A stretch of 64,000 bases of DNA from Caldibacillus debilis DSM 16016 (GTDB lineage: Bacteria; Bacillota; Bacilli; Bacillales; Caldibacillaceae). The stretch lies in the NCBI RefSeq assembly GCF_000383875.1, contig NZ_KB912913.1, forward strand, positions 62,001 to 126,000. The letters run 5' to 3'. Positions 44,574-54,545 of the stretch are shown here, piece by piece; within the stretch, counting starts at the first letter, position 1; each line of letters opens with the position of its first letter. Under the pieces are notes generated by a model. The model worked only from the letters and a program-made list of their open reading frames with translations. It was not told where the DNA came from and did not search any database. The translations under genes were made by a program, and so were the position numbers.

Positions 44574-45704
44574 ATGAGGGAAGTCGTCATTGTCGACGCG
44601 CTGCGAACGGCCATCGGGAAAAAGCGGGGAGCCCTTTCCGGGGTCCATCCCGTCGATTTGCTCGCTCCCGTCCTGAAAGCCCTGGTGGAGCGCAACGGGA
44701 TCGATCCGATGGAAATCGACGACGTCATCGCCGGCTGTGTCACGATGACCGGCGAACAGGGAGGGAATATCGGGAGGATGGCGGTGCTGGCCAGCGGCCT
44801 CCCGGTGGACGTTCCCGCCTATTCCATCAACCGGATGTGCGGATCCAGCCAGCAGGCGATCCACTGCGCCGCCCAAGCGATTTTGGCCGGGGACAGCGAT
44901 ATCGTCATCGCCTGCGGGGTGGAAAGCATGTCCCGGGTGCCGATGGGAAGCGATCTGGGAGATTTCAGCGAGCAGCTTCTGGAAAAATATCAGGTCGTTC
45001 CCCAGGGGATGTCGGCGGAATGGATCGCCCAACACTGGAATTTGTCGAGGACCGAGCTCGATGAATTTTCCCTGGAGAGCCACCGGAAGGCGGCCGAGGC
45101 CACGGACAAAGGCTGGTTCCAACGGGAAATCCTGCCGCTCGCGGCAAACGGGGTGGAAGTAAAAACCGATGAAGGGATCCGCCGCGATACGAGCATGGAA
45201 AAATTGGCGGGGCTTTCCCCCTCCTTCCTTCCGGACTCGGGGGTGATCACCGCCGGCAATTCAAGCCAGATCAGCGACGGGGCAGCCGGGGTATTGCTCA
45301 TGTCGAAGGAAAAGGCGGAAAAGCTCGGGCTGAAACCGAGGGCGAAGATCATCGCGCGGGCGGCCGTCGGCGTGGATCCGGTCATGATGCTGACCGGCGT
45401 CATCCCCGTGACAAGAAAGGTGTTGCAAAGGGCCGGCCTTCGCCTCGAACAGATCGACGTGATCGAAATAAACGAGGCCTTCGCCTCCGTCGTGAAGGCT
45501 TGGGAGCGGGAAATTCATCCCGACATGAAAAAGGTGAATCCCCGCGGTGGTGCCATCGCCCTCGGCCATCCTTTAGGGGCGAGCGGGGCGAGGATTTTAA
45601 CGACGTTGCTCCATGCGCTGGAGGACATGGACGGCAGATACGGCCTTCAGGTGATGTGCATCGGGTTCGGCATGGCGACGGGAACGGTCATCGAACGATT
45701 ATAA
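44574..45704 (+). CDS. Thiolase family acetyl-CoA acyltransferase
   Basis: The 376-residue thiolase has the nucleophilic Cys in NRMCGSSQQAIH, the His in GGAIALGHPLGASGA and the second Cys in MCIGFGMATG. It cleaves 3-ketoacyl-CoA with CoA, ending the beta-oxidation turn. An AAAGGAAG ribosome-binding site precedes the ATG. A small SCP2 gene follows after a hairpin-containing gap. Confidence 0.93.
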   Translation: MREVVIVDALRTAIGKKRGALSGVHPVDLLAPVLKALVERNGIDPMEIDDVIAGCVTMTGEQGGNIGRMAVLASGLPVDVPAYSINRMCGSSQQAIHCAAQAILAGDSDIVIACGVESMSRVPMGSDLGDFSEQLLEKYQVVPQGMSAEWIAQHWNLSRTELDEFSLESHRKAAEATDKGWFQREILPLAANGVEVKTDEGIRRDTSMEKLAGLSPSFLPDSGVITAGNSSQISDGAAGVLLMSKEKAEKLGLKPRAKIIARAAVGVDPVMMLTGVIPVTRKVLQRAGLRLEQIDVIEINEAFASVVKAWEREIHPDMKKVNPRGGAIALGHPLGASGARILTTLLHALEDMDGRYGLQVMCIGFGMATGTVIERL

Positions 45705-45805
45705 TTCATTGGCATCTTCCCGGGAAAAATCAGCGTCACCATGGTCAAAGGCGCCCGTTAGAATCATCGGCATGTTCCCGGGAAACCCGGCTGCGCAACG
45801 GCACA

Positions 45806-45838
45806 AGATGCGGCTGATTGGCCATGAAGCAGCCGCAC
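45806..45838. repeat. Hairpin between thiolase and second SCP2 gene
   Basis: TGCGGCTG and CAGCCGCA form a perfect eight-base stem. There is no T run, so it is unlikely to be a strong terminator. Two imperfect copies of a 24-base segment (TTCCCGGGAAA core) lie just upstream near 45706 and 45761. Confidence 0.5.
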
Positions 45839-45889
45839 CTTCGCATGAAATCCTTTTCATAACGATCGAAAGGAATGGAGGAGATGGGA

Positions 45890-46237
45890 ATGCGTTTTGC
45901 AAGACCAAGCACCGAGGAAGTGTTCGCCATGATCGATGCCGCCTTGAAACATGATCCGGCCGCGGCGAAGGGAAAAGAAGGGGTCTATCAATTCGACCTG
46001 CAAGGGGAGGATGGCGGCATCTTTCAGATGATCATCGATGAAAACGGCGGCAGGGCGGTGAAAGGGGCCGAGAAAGAACCGAACGTCATCTTGATCCTGG
46101 AAGCGGATCATTTTAAAGACTTGGTGGCTAAGGAATTGAACCCCACCGTCGCCTTCATGAGCGGAAAACTGAAAATTAAAGGGAATATGGGGCTCGCCTT
46201 GAAGCTGCAAACCTTGCTGAATTCGGTCAATTTTTAA
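45890..46237 (+). CDS. SCP2 sterol-carrier-domain protein, second copy
   Basis: This 115-residue SCP2 domain ends AFMSGKLKIKGNMGLALKLQ, almost the same as the first copy, but the first half has diverged. It probably carries another ligand or serves another enzyme. ATG 45890 is preferred because GGAGGAG lies six bases upstream; ATGs at 45875 and 45884 are in frame. It lies downstream of the thiolase gene. Confidence 0.88.
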   Translation: MRFARPSTEEVFAMIDAALKHDPAAAKGKEGVYQFDLQGEDGGIFQMIIDENGGRAVKGAEKEPNVILILEADHFKDLVAKELNPTVAFMSGKLKIKGNMGLALKLQTLLNSVNF

Positions 46238-46533
46238 GCAGTCTTGCATTCGGCGGGCGCAACCGATCTTCCTCTCGCTTATCATCCCGCCGGCTGGCGG
46301 CTTGATAAGGTCCGGGAGCGCGGGAGATTCCGGCGGACCGGCCTGCCCCTTTAAATACTTTCTGCCCGGCAATATCGAAATAGCCATCCGGGATTCCGGC
46401 GGACCGCGAGCCCCTGTGAACGGTTTTCCGACGGGAATTGATCCGAACCGTCCGTTCCGGGCGGCCGACACACCCGAAGGCCGGAAAGCAACCGCCCGCT
46501 TTATGAATCCGTCCGATTCGGGAAGAAAGGGGA
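46238..46533. other. Gap upstream of the R2lox gene
   Basis: About 300 bases without a gene. A short direct repeat, ATTCCGGCGGACCG, occurs near 46328 and 46393. No promoter hexamers are obvious. Confidence 0.45.
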
Positions 46534-46539
46534 ATGGGA

Positions 46540-47469
46540 ATGGCCCATGATCATTTTCAAACGGTGGAGGGCCAGTTAAATTGGAACGCTCCGATGTTCA
46601 AACTCTATGAGAAGGCAAAAAGGAACGGAAAATGGGATCCGGCGGAGATCGATTTCAGCCGCGACAAAACCGATTATGGGAAGATGACCGATGATGAAAA
46701 AATGGTCATCCTTCCCCTCATCGCATCCTTTGCCGGCGGGGAGGAGGCGGTGACCATCGATATTCTTCCCATGGTTCAGGCGCTGGCGAGGCAAGGGCGG
46801 CTGGAAGACACCCTGTATTTAACGACCTTCATGTTTGACGAGGCGAAACATACGGAACTTTTTTCCCGGTGGCAAAGGGAGATCGGCATCGGCGGCATCA
46901 ATCTTTCAGCCTTTCACGGGGACAGCTACAAACGGATTTTTTACGAGGAGCTGCCGGAGCGGATGGAACGGCTGTATACGGATGATTCCCCGGAAGCAAT
47001 CATCCGGGCGGCGACCATCTACAACATGGTGGTGGAAGGGATTCTGGCGGAGACCGGCTATTATTCGTTCCGGCAAATTTTTAAAAAGGCCGGTTTGTTT
47101 CCGGGGATTTTACGGGGGATCGATTATTTGAACAGGGACGAAGGGCGCCACCTTCATTTCGGGATCTACACGATTCAACGGCTGATCGCCGGCAATGAAA
47201 AAAATTTCCGGCTGTTCATCGGGGATATGGATGAATTGTGGCCCCATGCCTACGGAGTCATCGATTATCTGACGACCTTGTACGAACTGCAGATGGCCCA
47301 GGAGTGGGTGCGGTCGTCCCTCGTCTTTGACGCCGGACTCATGAGGGAATACGCGAAGAAACAGTTTGAGATCCGCAAACGCCAAGTCGAACGGGGGAGA
47401 CGGTACGAAAACGCGGCCGAATTGGATGAAGCATGGGCGAGAGCGGTGGAGCGGAAAACGTCGTTTTAA
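46540..47469 (+). CDS. R2-like ligand-binding oxidase (R2lox)
   Basis: The 309-residue ferritin-like protein has the carboxylate/His ligands of an Mn/Fe cofactor: Glu in GGEEAV, Glu and His in DEAKH, Glu in VVEG, Glu and His in DEGRH. The Val in GEEAV and the Tyr in TIYNMVVE correspond to the pair that forms the Tyr-Val ether cross-link in Geobacillus kaustophilus R2loxI. R2lox proteins bind a long-chain fatty acid near the metal site, and their reaction is not established. The lipid-degradation setting agrees with an acyl substrate. ATG 46540 has AAAGGGG seven bases upstream; ATG 46534 is alternative. Confidence 0.93.
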   Translation: MAHDHFQTVEGQLNWNAPMFKLYEKAKRNGKWDPAEIDFSRDKTDYGKMTDDEKMVILPLIASFAGGEEAVTIDILPMVQALARQGRLEDTLYLTTFMFDEAKHTELFSRWQREIGIGGINLSAFHGDSYKRIFYEELPERMERLYTDDSPEAIIRAATIYNMVVEGILAETGYYSFRQIFKKAGLFPGILRGIDYLNRDEGRHLHFGIYTIQRLIAGNEKNFRLFIGDMDELWPHAYGVIDYLTTLYELQMAQEWVRSSLVFDAGLMREYAKKQFEIRKRQVERGRRYENAAELDEAWARAVERKTSF

Positions 47470-47482
47470 GGGGGATGGGAGA

Positions 47483-49333
47483 GTGAAGCCGAAAAATCTT
47501 GTGGAAATGCTTGCCCGCACGGTGGAGCGTTTCCCGGAGAAAACTGCCTTCCTATGGAAAGAAAACGGGGTTTATCAAAAAATGTCGTACGGAACCTTTT
47601 GGGAAAAAATCCGCCGGGCCGCCTCCGGGTTCCGCCGCCTCGGCATCCAAGCGGATGATAAAGTGGCCATTCTTTCCAACAGCAATCCGATGTGGGGGAT
47701 CACCGATTTCGCCCTGGCCAGCATCGGAGCCGTGAGCGTACCCGTTTATCCCACGCTGCCTCCCAATCAGGTCAGGCATATTTTGGAAAATGCGGACGTC
47801 CGGGCCGTGGTGGCGGAAAACGGGGTCCAACGGCAAAAGATCTTGGACAGCCAAGCGAAAGTGGATTTTATCATTACCATGTATCCCGACAGCGATTTTC
47901 ATCCTTCCGTGAACGACCTCACCTTCGAACAGCTCGAAGCGATCGGAAACGAAAATTTGCTCGCCGATTGGGAAAACCTTTGGCGGGAGATCGGCCGGGA
48001 CCGGCTGGCCACCATCATCCACACCTCCGGAACGACGGGAAGGCCCCTCGGCGTCATGCTGACCCATGGAAATTTTTTGTCCAACATCGAAGCGGTCAAC
48101 TTTTGGCTCATCGAAATCACCCCCGATGATCTCGCCCTATCCTATTTGCCCCTGTCCCATGTCTTCGAAAGGATGGCGGGCCACTATACCCTTCTCTCCG
48201 TTGGCGTGACGATCGCCTATGCGGAAGGCATCGACAAGCTTCCGGAAAATTTGAAGGAAGTCCGGCCGACGATCATGACGAGCGTTCCGAGGTTTTTCGA
48301 GAAAGTTTATGCCAAGGTCATGGACGAAATCGAAAGGGGCAGCCCCATCAAGAAAAAAGTGTTCCAATGGGCCGTCAACGTGGGAAAGCAGAGGTACGAG
48401 CTTTATTTGCAGGCGAGGACCGACCAGCTCGTCTTGGGAGACATGATGCCGAAAAGTTTGAAAAGGAAGTGGAAGATCGCCGACAGACTGGTCTATCAAA
48501 AAGTGAAAAGGGAATTGGGCGGAAGGATCCGGGGGATGGTGTCGGGCGGCGGGACCTTGAACCGGAACATCGCCGAGTTTTTCTGGGCCATTGATTTGCC
48601 CATCCTGGAAGGCTACGGGTTGACGGAAACGGCCCCGGTCATTTCCACCAATCCGATGGTGCGCGCCAAGGCGGGGACGGTCGGGAAGGTGCTTCCCAAC
48701 CTGGAAGTGAAGATCGCGCCCGACGGGGAAATCCTCGTCCGCGGCCCGAGCGTCATGAAAGGATACTATAAAAACGAACAGGCGACGGCGGAGGCCTTTG
48801 ATGGGGATTGGCTGAAAACCGGGGACTTGGGCGAATTGGACGAGGACGGTTATTTAAGGATCATCGACCGGAAAAAACGGATTCTTGTCCTTTCGACAGG
48901 GAAAAACGTCGCCCCCCAACCGGTGGAAAACGCCATGAACGAAAGCCGTTACATCGAATATTCCCTTCTCGTCGGCGACAGGCGGAAATATGTGATCGCC
49001 CTGATCAAACCCGACTATGAGGAGCTTTTTTCCTGGGCGAAAAACAATGGCATCGAAGAGGAAACCTATGACGGCCTCCTCCGGCACGAGGCGGTCCAAC
49101 AGCTTTTAAAAGGGGAGGTGGAAAGGCAGACCGCCCCCTTCGCCGATTTTGAAAAGCCGAAGAAACTCATCGTCGCCGCCGGGGAGTGGTCGGTGGAAAG
49201 CGGGGAACTGACGCCGAAACTTTCCATACGTTTGAACGTGGTCGAACAGAAGTATCGGTCCTGGATCGAAAGGGCTTATGCCGAAGAAGATGGAGGCAAG
49301 GAGAAGCAGCTGAAAATCGTAACGGCTTCATGA
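47483..49333 (+). CDS. Long-chain fatty-acid-CoA ligase, AMP-binding enzyme
   Basis: The 616-residue enzyme activates a carboxylic acid with ATP and CoA. The adenylate-forming motifs are IHTSGTTGRPLGVMLTHGN, YGLTETAPVIS and WLKTGDLGELDEDGYL. The length and the LSYLPLSHVFER segment are those of the long-chain (FAA1-like) subfamily. The start is GTG 47483, 14 bases after the R2lox stop, so R2lox and ligase are in one operon. It would supply the acyl-CoA for the dehydrogenase pair. Confidence 0.93.
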   Translation: MKPKNLVEMLARTVERFPEKTAFLWKENGVYQKMSYGTFWEKIRRAASGFRRLGIQADDKVAILSNSNPMWGITDFALASIGAVSVPVYPTLPPNQVRHILENADVRAVVAENGVQRQKILDSQAKVDFIITMYPDSDFHPSVNDLTFEQLEAIGNENLLADWENLWREIGRDRLATIIHTSGTTGRPLGVMLTHGNFLSNIEAVNFWLIEITPDDLALSYLPLSHVFERMAGHYTLLSVGVTIAYAEGIDKLPENLKEVRPTIMTSVPRFFEKVYAKVMDEIERGSPIKKKVFQWAVNVGKQRYELYLQARTDQLVLGDMMPKSLKRKWKIADRLVYQKVKRELGGRIRGMVSGGGTLNRNIAEFFWAIDLPILEGYGLTETAPVISTNPMVRAKAGTVGKVLPNLEVKIAPDGEILVRGPSVMKGYYKNEQATAEAFDGDWLKTGDLGELDEDGYLRIIDRKKRILVLSTGKNVAPQPVENAMNESRYIEYSLLVGDRRKYVIALIKPDYEELFSWAKNNGIEEETYDGLLRHEAVQQLLKGEVERQTAPFADFEKPKKLIVAAGEWSVESGELTPKLSIRLNVVEQKYRSWIERAYAEEDGGKEKQLKIVTAS

Positions 49334-49503
49334 CGTTTTTCTGCGATCTGCCAGATTCTCCCTTTGAAGGGCTTGTCCGTTCCAATGTCTGGGATCTTCC
49401 CCCGACGCCTTGCGAAAAGGAGAAGCTTTTCCCGTGCCGGCTTTCATGTGCCCGCATAGGAAAGAGGGGCGCGGGATATGATATGAAAAAAGAGGTGACA
49501 GCT

Positions 49504-49788
49504 ATGGAAGATCCCAAACATACCCTTGCCTACATCCGCTCCGAACTCCTGCGGATCGAAACGATGGCCGGCACCCTCTCCGCCATCGAAAAGGAACATT
49601 TCCATCAATTGAATCGGTTCGATCAGAGGGAGCTTGCCGATCTGGCCGTCGAAGAGCAAAATGCCGCCCGCCAGCTTAATGCGATCAGGACGATCTGCCT
49701 GTCGCTTTCGCAGAAGATCGGCGAAATGCTGCAAGAAGAAGCGGGATCGGGGACCTCGGAGCGTGGAAATCATGAGGCGGTTCATTGA
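49504..49788 (+). CDS. Helical hypothetical protein, 94 residues
   Basis: The soluble protein is probably all-helical, with charged heptad-like repeats (LRIETMAGTLSAIEKEHFHQLNRFDQRELADLAVEE, taken in parts). I do not recognise it. The start is ATG 49504, six bases after AGAGGTG. Its 3' end overlaps the FMN-binding protein gene by 17 bases, so the two are translationally coupled and may act together. Confidence 0.7.
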   Translation: MEDPKHTLAYIRSELLRIETMAGTLSAIEKEHFHQLNRFDQRELADLAVEEQNAARQLNAIRTICLSLSQKIGEMLQEEAGSGTSERGNHEAVH

Positions 49789-51193
49789 AAACCTGCTGCA
49801 GTCCGCCATTAACGAAACGGTGGATAAGGCCATTACGAGGGCCATCCGGGATCAATACGGGGAAAACTTGTTCGAGATGCTGCCCTCGGGCGCGAAAACC
49901 GGACCGATCAACTTGATGGAGATCGCCATGCGCGCCCATCACGGCGTGCCCGTACCCCGTCCCCTCGGAAGTCCCCTGAATTTTTCCCCTTGGGAAAAAA
50001 TCCTTTTCAGCCCCGTGCACCTGTTCCGCTTTCCCGTGCCCGAACAGGTGGGGATCGATACTTCCGTAACCATCGGCCCCGCCGCAAAAAAACCGTTGAC
50101 CGTTTCCATCCCGATTCTCATCGCCGGGATGTCCTTCGGCGGCGCCTTGAGCAAAAGGGCCAAAATCGCCCTGGCCAGAGCGGCTGCTTTGGCCGGGACG
50201 GCGACCAACACGGGGGAAGCGGGGCTGCTCAGGGAAGAACGGGAAGCGGCCGGCCTGTTGATCGGCCAATACAACCGGGGCGGCTGGCTGAACACCCCGG
50301 AAAAATACCGGCGGCTGGATGCGATCGAAATCCAGCTGGGCCAAGGGGCGCAAGGTTCGGCGCCGCAAAGGACGAGCGCGAAACGAATCGGCGAAGATTT
50401 CCGGAAGGTTTTCGGGTTGCGGGAAGGGGAAGACGCCGTCATCCACTCCCGTCTCCCGGGGGTGGACACGAAGGAGGCGTTCATCGGGCTGGTCAGGCGG
50501 CTGAAGGATGAAACCGGCGTTCCCGTCGGGTTAAAAATCGCCGCGACCCACCATTTGGAAAAGGAATTGCAGATCGCTCTCGAGGCGGAGGTCGATTTTG
50601 TGACGATCGACGGGGCGGAAGGGGGAACCCACGGAGGCGCCCCCATTTTGCAGGATGATGTCGGCCTGCCGACATTGTATGGAATTGCGCGGGCGGCGGA
50701 ATTTTTGGCCAAAAAGGGAGGAACCGGAAAAGTCAGCCTGCTCGCCGCAGGGGGACTGGTCACCCCGGGGAGGATGCTGAAAGCCATCGCCCTCGGGGCG
50801 GATGCGGTCTATATCGGGACGGCCGCGATCATGGCCATGATCGGCGACCAGATCGTCGAAACCCTTCCCTTCGAGCCGCCGACGAGCCTGGTCGTCTACG
50901 ACGGAAAGATGACCGATCAGCTCGATGTCGAAAAAAGCGCGAAAAACCTTTTCCGGTTTTTGAATGCCTGCGTCATGGAAATGGAAGCCGTAGCCGTGAC
51001 CCTCGGGAAGACCTCATTGGCCGATATCGCCAAATCCGACCTGTGCACCTTGGATCCTTTTATCGCCAAGGCGGCGGGAATTCCCTTTGGAATGGTTGCT
51101 CCCGAGCGGCAGGATGATTTTTTCGAAGGGACGGATTACCTTTTTCCGGCTCCCCGGGCGGAGCGGGAAGGCGGGCAACATTTCCTTCAATGA
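49772..51193 (+). CDS. FMN-binding glutamate-synthase-like protein
   Basis: The 473-residue protein consists of the FMN-binding TIM barrel of glutamate synthase without the amidotransferase domain. Family segments are IAGMSFGGALS, ATNTGEAGL, IEIQLGQGAQGS, TIDGAEGGTHGGAP and the phosphate-gripping LLAAGGLVTPGRMLKAIALGADAVYIG in parts. Members of this family act as stand-alone flavoproteins of mostly unknown specificity. GTG 49763 is an alternative start. It closes the lipid-degradation region. Confidence 0.87.
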   Translation: MRRFIENLLQSAINETVDKAITRAIRDQYGENLFEMLPSGAKTGPINLMEIAMRAHHGVPVPRPLGSPLNFSPWEKILFSPVHLFRFPVPEQVGIDTSVTIGPAAKKPLTVSIPILIAGMSFGGALSKRAKIALARAAALAGTATNTGEAGLLREEREAAGLLIGQYNRGGWLNTPEKYRRLDAIEIQLGQGAQGSAPQRTSAKRIGEDFRKVFGLREGEDAVIHSRLPGVDTKEAFIGLVRRLKDETGVPVGLKIAATHHLEKELQIALEAEVDFVTIDGAEGGTHGGAPILQDDVGLPTLYGIARAAEFLAKKGGTGKVSLLAAGGLVTPGRMLKAIALGADAVYIGTAAIMAMIGDQIVETLPFEPPTSLVVYDGKMTDQLDVEKSAKNLFRFLNACVMEMEAVAVTLGKTSLADIAKSDLCTLDPFIAKAAGIPFGMVAPERQDDFFEGTDYLFPAPRAEREGGQHFLQ

Positions 51194-51445
51194 GGAAAAG
51201 GCGGCCGGAACGGCCGGCGGCCCGTATGGCCCGCTCTTGTCGAACCGCCGGATGAAATGAGAAAATGGGATTGAAACGGCTTCGGCCCGGAAATCAAAGG
51301 GCTGGGGCCGTTTGTTTGTTTGCGAAGCGGCCTGGCCGGGGCGCGTTTCCGGGAAGGGAACCGGGGTGCCGGTCCGCCTGCCTTTTCCCTTTACTTTTTC
51401 ACCGGCACCTATGAACATGTGGTTTTGAAAGAAAAGGAGCTTTCC
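51194..51445. other. Gap after the lipid-degradation region
   Basis: GC-rich stretch without a convincing gene. The end carries AAAAGGAG, the ribosome-binding site of the dead GH94-like gene. Confidence 0.5.
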
Positions 51446-53243
51446 GTGAAAAGGCTAACGATCATATTTTGTTTACCGGAAATCACTTGAAAAAATGCGA
51501 GAATATCATGACGACTACCGCCTACATGTACGGGGTTTTCAATTCCCGCATTTCCGCCGGCAACATCAATTTCAACAAAATGATGACGAATACGAGAAAT
51601 CCTTTGAACATCCTGAAAACTTCCGGGCAAAGGATTTGCGTCCGGATCCGCGGGATTTACCGCCTGCTCGCAATGCCTTCCCTGTTTGAAATCGGGTTTT
51701 ACGTCCGCTGGTATTATAAGACGGATGACGATCTCATCATCATCACCAATTATGCGTCATCCGCCGGTCCGGAAATCCGTTTGGAATGCCGGTCGGAAGA
51801 GGGGAAAAGCTATTCCTTTCTCGCAACCGGCCAGATTTCCATGGGGCCCAATGATTATGAGCATCCCTTCACCATCCGCCAGGAAGGGAATGCCTTCACG
51901 ATCCGCCGGGTGAAAAGTCGCCCTGCCGGGAGGTTTATCCGGATTTGTGCTACCGGATGAAGCTCGCCGGGGCCGAATTCCGCTTGGCCGGCGGGCGGAT
52001 CTTTCTGGAGGGGGCCTGGGGGATCCCGCCTCCCTGGCGGTTTTGGCGTTTTTTGCAACGAGCAGCTGGGAAATGGCCATTCAAGGGTGCTTGTACGGGG
52101 AAGACCGGCCCTTTGCGGAACGGGAACTGGATCGGGAGAAGGAAAATTTCCGGACCTTTTTCCGGAAAACGATGAAAAGGTTCCGCCTGTCGAAAAGGGG
52201 AAAGATGACCCGTGATTTGAGCAAATTGAACATCATCGCCTGGTGGTATACCCACAATATGTTCGTCCATTACCGGGTTCCCCGCGGGCTGGAGCAATAC
52301 GGCGGCGCCGCTTGGAACGCGGGATGTCTGCCGGGGCCGGCGGAATATATGCTGGCCACGCAAAAAGCTTGCCTATTACGGAAATGGTCCCGGGTTTCCT
52401 CCGTTTTCAGTCGGCCGGCGAAGTGGAGTACATGCTCCATTCGAAAGAAGAAAAGACGGGGATTTCGTATCCGGCTGATCCCGATGACGGGGGGATCATC
52501 AGCGAAAATTTACCAAGGGGGAGGCGGCAGCCCACGAAAGGGTGATCCGCGAACATCTTTCCTTCCCCGACGGCGTCCGGCTGATGAACCGGCCCGCGAA
52601 ATATAAAGGGCGGAGTCAGCACCTATTTTCAGCGGGCGGAACAGGCGGCCAACTTCGGCCGGGAGATCGGCCTGCAATATGTCCATGCCCGCATCCGTTC
52701 CATCGAAGCCTTGGCCAAGCTGGGAAGGGGCGAACAATTGTGGAAAGCCCTGTTCGTCATTAACCCGGTCGGCATCCGGGAAGCCGTGCCCAACGCCGCC
52801 ATTCGGCAAAGCAACACGTGCTTCAGCAGTTCGGACGGGGATTTTCCACCCGTTACGAAGCGGGAAAGAGATTTGCGGAACTGGGCACCGGAAAGGTTCC
52901 CGTGAAAGGGGCTGGCGCATTTATTCAAGCGGGCCCGGGATCTTTATGAATCGATCGCCGACTGCCTGGGGATCCGCTTTTCGGATGGCGACCTGATCGT
53001 CGATCCGGTATTGCCGAAACATTTGGACGGATTGGAATTTTCCTTCGGAATCATGGAAAAACCGGCAGTTTTTGTTTATCATTTAAATGAGGAAAAAACT
53101 TGGAAAAATCTTCGTCAACGGAAGGCAAGTGGAGGGGAAGAGACTGGCGAATCCTTACCGGGAGGCCGGCCTCCGCGTGCCGTTTGCCCAGCTGGAACCC
53201 CTTTTGCAGGAAGGGGGCATCACGATCGAGATATGGTTTGCTG
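51446..53243 (+). pseudogene. Decayed GH94-like glycoside phosphorylase
   Basis: Pieces of one protein occur in order but in changing frames: NDHILFTGNHL, TAYMYGVFNSRISAGNINF, PLNILKTSGQRI, RWYYKTDDDLIIITNYAS, WWYTHNMFVHYRVPRGLEQY, GREIGLQYVHARIRSIEAL, SNTCFSSSDGDF, GWRIYSSGPGIF, and the end VNGRQVEGKRLANPYREAG. These are hallmarks of large GH94/cellobiose-phosphorylase-like enzymes. Only about 1.8 kb remains, too short for the family, so there are deletions as well as several frame shifts. The first shift comes just after the GTG start at 51446. Confidence 0.8.
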
Positions 53244-53432
53244 AAACCGCCGGTCGTCCTTGCCGCGCCGGGTTTTCTCCGGCGCGCTTCGCTTGCCCTT
53301 TCCTGGCCGAAAGGGTTCTTTTTTCCCGGCCTGCCCGGGGGTTCCGCAAGACGGTTCCCGGGAGGTTTGCCGGATGCGGAAAGGGAGGACAGGTGCAGCC
53401 GGCAGAGAAATTGAGATGAAGGTGAGAAGGTT

Positions 53433-54398
53433 ATGGTCAGCATTAAAGATATCGCGAAAAAAGCGGGCGTTTCCATTTCCACCGTATCTTACGCCTTGAA
53501 CGGCAGCTCGAAGGTCACCGAAGAAACGGCGGAAAAAATTTTGGCCATCGCCAAGGAATTGAACTACGTCCCGAATGCGGCCGCCCGTTCGTTGAAAAAG
53601 CGGGAAACGAACATCATCGGGGCCTTTTTGACCGACTACAGCGGGGCATTTTACGGCCAGCTGCTGGAAGGCATGCTGCAGGCGCTGGGGGACAACGGCT
53701 ACGAATTGATCGTCTGCAGCGGAAAACAATCCCACCGGTTTTTGCCCGAACGGATGATTGACGGAGCGATCATTTTGGATCAAACCTTTCCGAGCGAGGA
53801 ACTGATCCGATATGCGGACCGGGGCCATAAGATCGTCGTCCTTGACCGGGAATTGAATCACCCCAACATCCGCCAGGTTTTGCTGGACAATCAGGCCGGA
53901 GCCACGTTGGCCGTCGATTATCTGATCGATAAGGGCCATAACCGGATTTATGTCGTAACCGGCCCCGAAGGATCCTACGATGCCAACCAGCGTTTGGAGG
54001 CGGCAAGGCAGACGGTGGGCCGCCATCCCCATCTCATCTACAAGGAAATCCGGGGCGATTTCCGAAAATCCTCCGGGGAGCGGGCGGCGGAACAAATTGT
54101 CAAGGAATACCAAGGGCCGGTTGGGGTTTTTTGCCTGAACGACGAAATGGCCATCGGGATGTACAATTATTTGTCGCAAACCGAATACCGGGTCGGGGAG
54201 CATGTGCACATCATCGGTTTCGACAATATCGAACTTGCCCGGTATATCCAGCCGCGGCTTGCGACGATCGATTTTTCCGAAAGAAAATGGGGCGCGGTCG
54301 CCTCGGAAAAACTGCTGCAGCTTTTGCACAACGAACCGGTCGAGAACGAGCGGATTTCTGTGACGTTGATCGAAGGGAATTCCGTGAGGAAAATCTGA
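53433..54398 (+). CDS. LacI-family transcriptional repressor
   Basis: The 321-residue regulator has an N-terminal LacI helix-turn-helix (SIKDIAKKAGVSISTVSYALN) with hinge helix (NAAARSLKKRETN). A periplasmic-binding-like sugar-sensing domain follows, ending near FDNIELARYIQPRLATIDF. It appears intact although the sugar-enzyme gene before it is destroyed. Its remaining targets are unknown; it may now control genes elsewhere or be on the way to loss. Confidence 0.93.
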   Translation: MVSIKDIAKKAGVSISTVSYALNGSSKVTEETAEKILAIAKELNYVPNAAARSLKKRETNIIGAFLTDYSGAFYGQLLEGMLQALGDNGYELIVCSGKQSHRFLPERMIDGAIILDQTFPSEELIRYADRGHKIVVLDRELNHPNIRQVLLDNQAGATLAVDYLIDKGHNRIYVVTGPEGSYDANQRLEAARQTVGRHPHLIYKEIRGDFRKSSGERAAEQIVKEYQGPVGVFCLNDEMAIGMYNYLSQTEYRVGEHVHIIGFDNIELARYIQPRLATIDFSERKWGAVASEKLLQLLHNEPVENERISVTLIEGNSVRKI

Positions 54399-54545
54399 AA
54401 CCCGAAATTTTCCCTCCCCCTAATTTCCCGCGTTTCCGCCGGATCCCGCGGAATTCGCTCTTGAAAAAAGAGGCGTTGCCCTGTAAAATTTTTGCAGGCG
54501 AATCGGAGCATTTGAATGCCCCCCCGGGATCAGGAGGAGAAGCTA

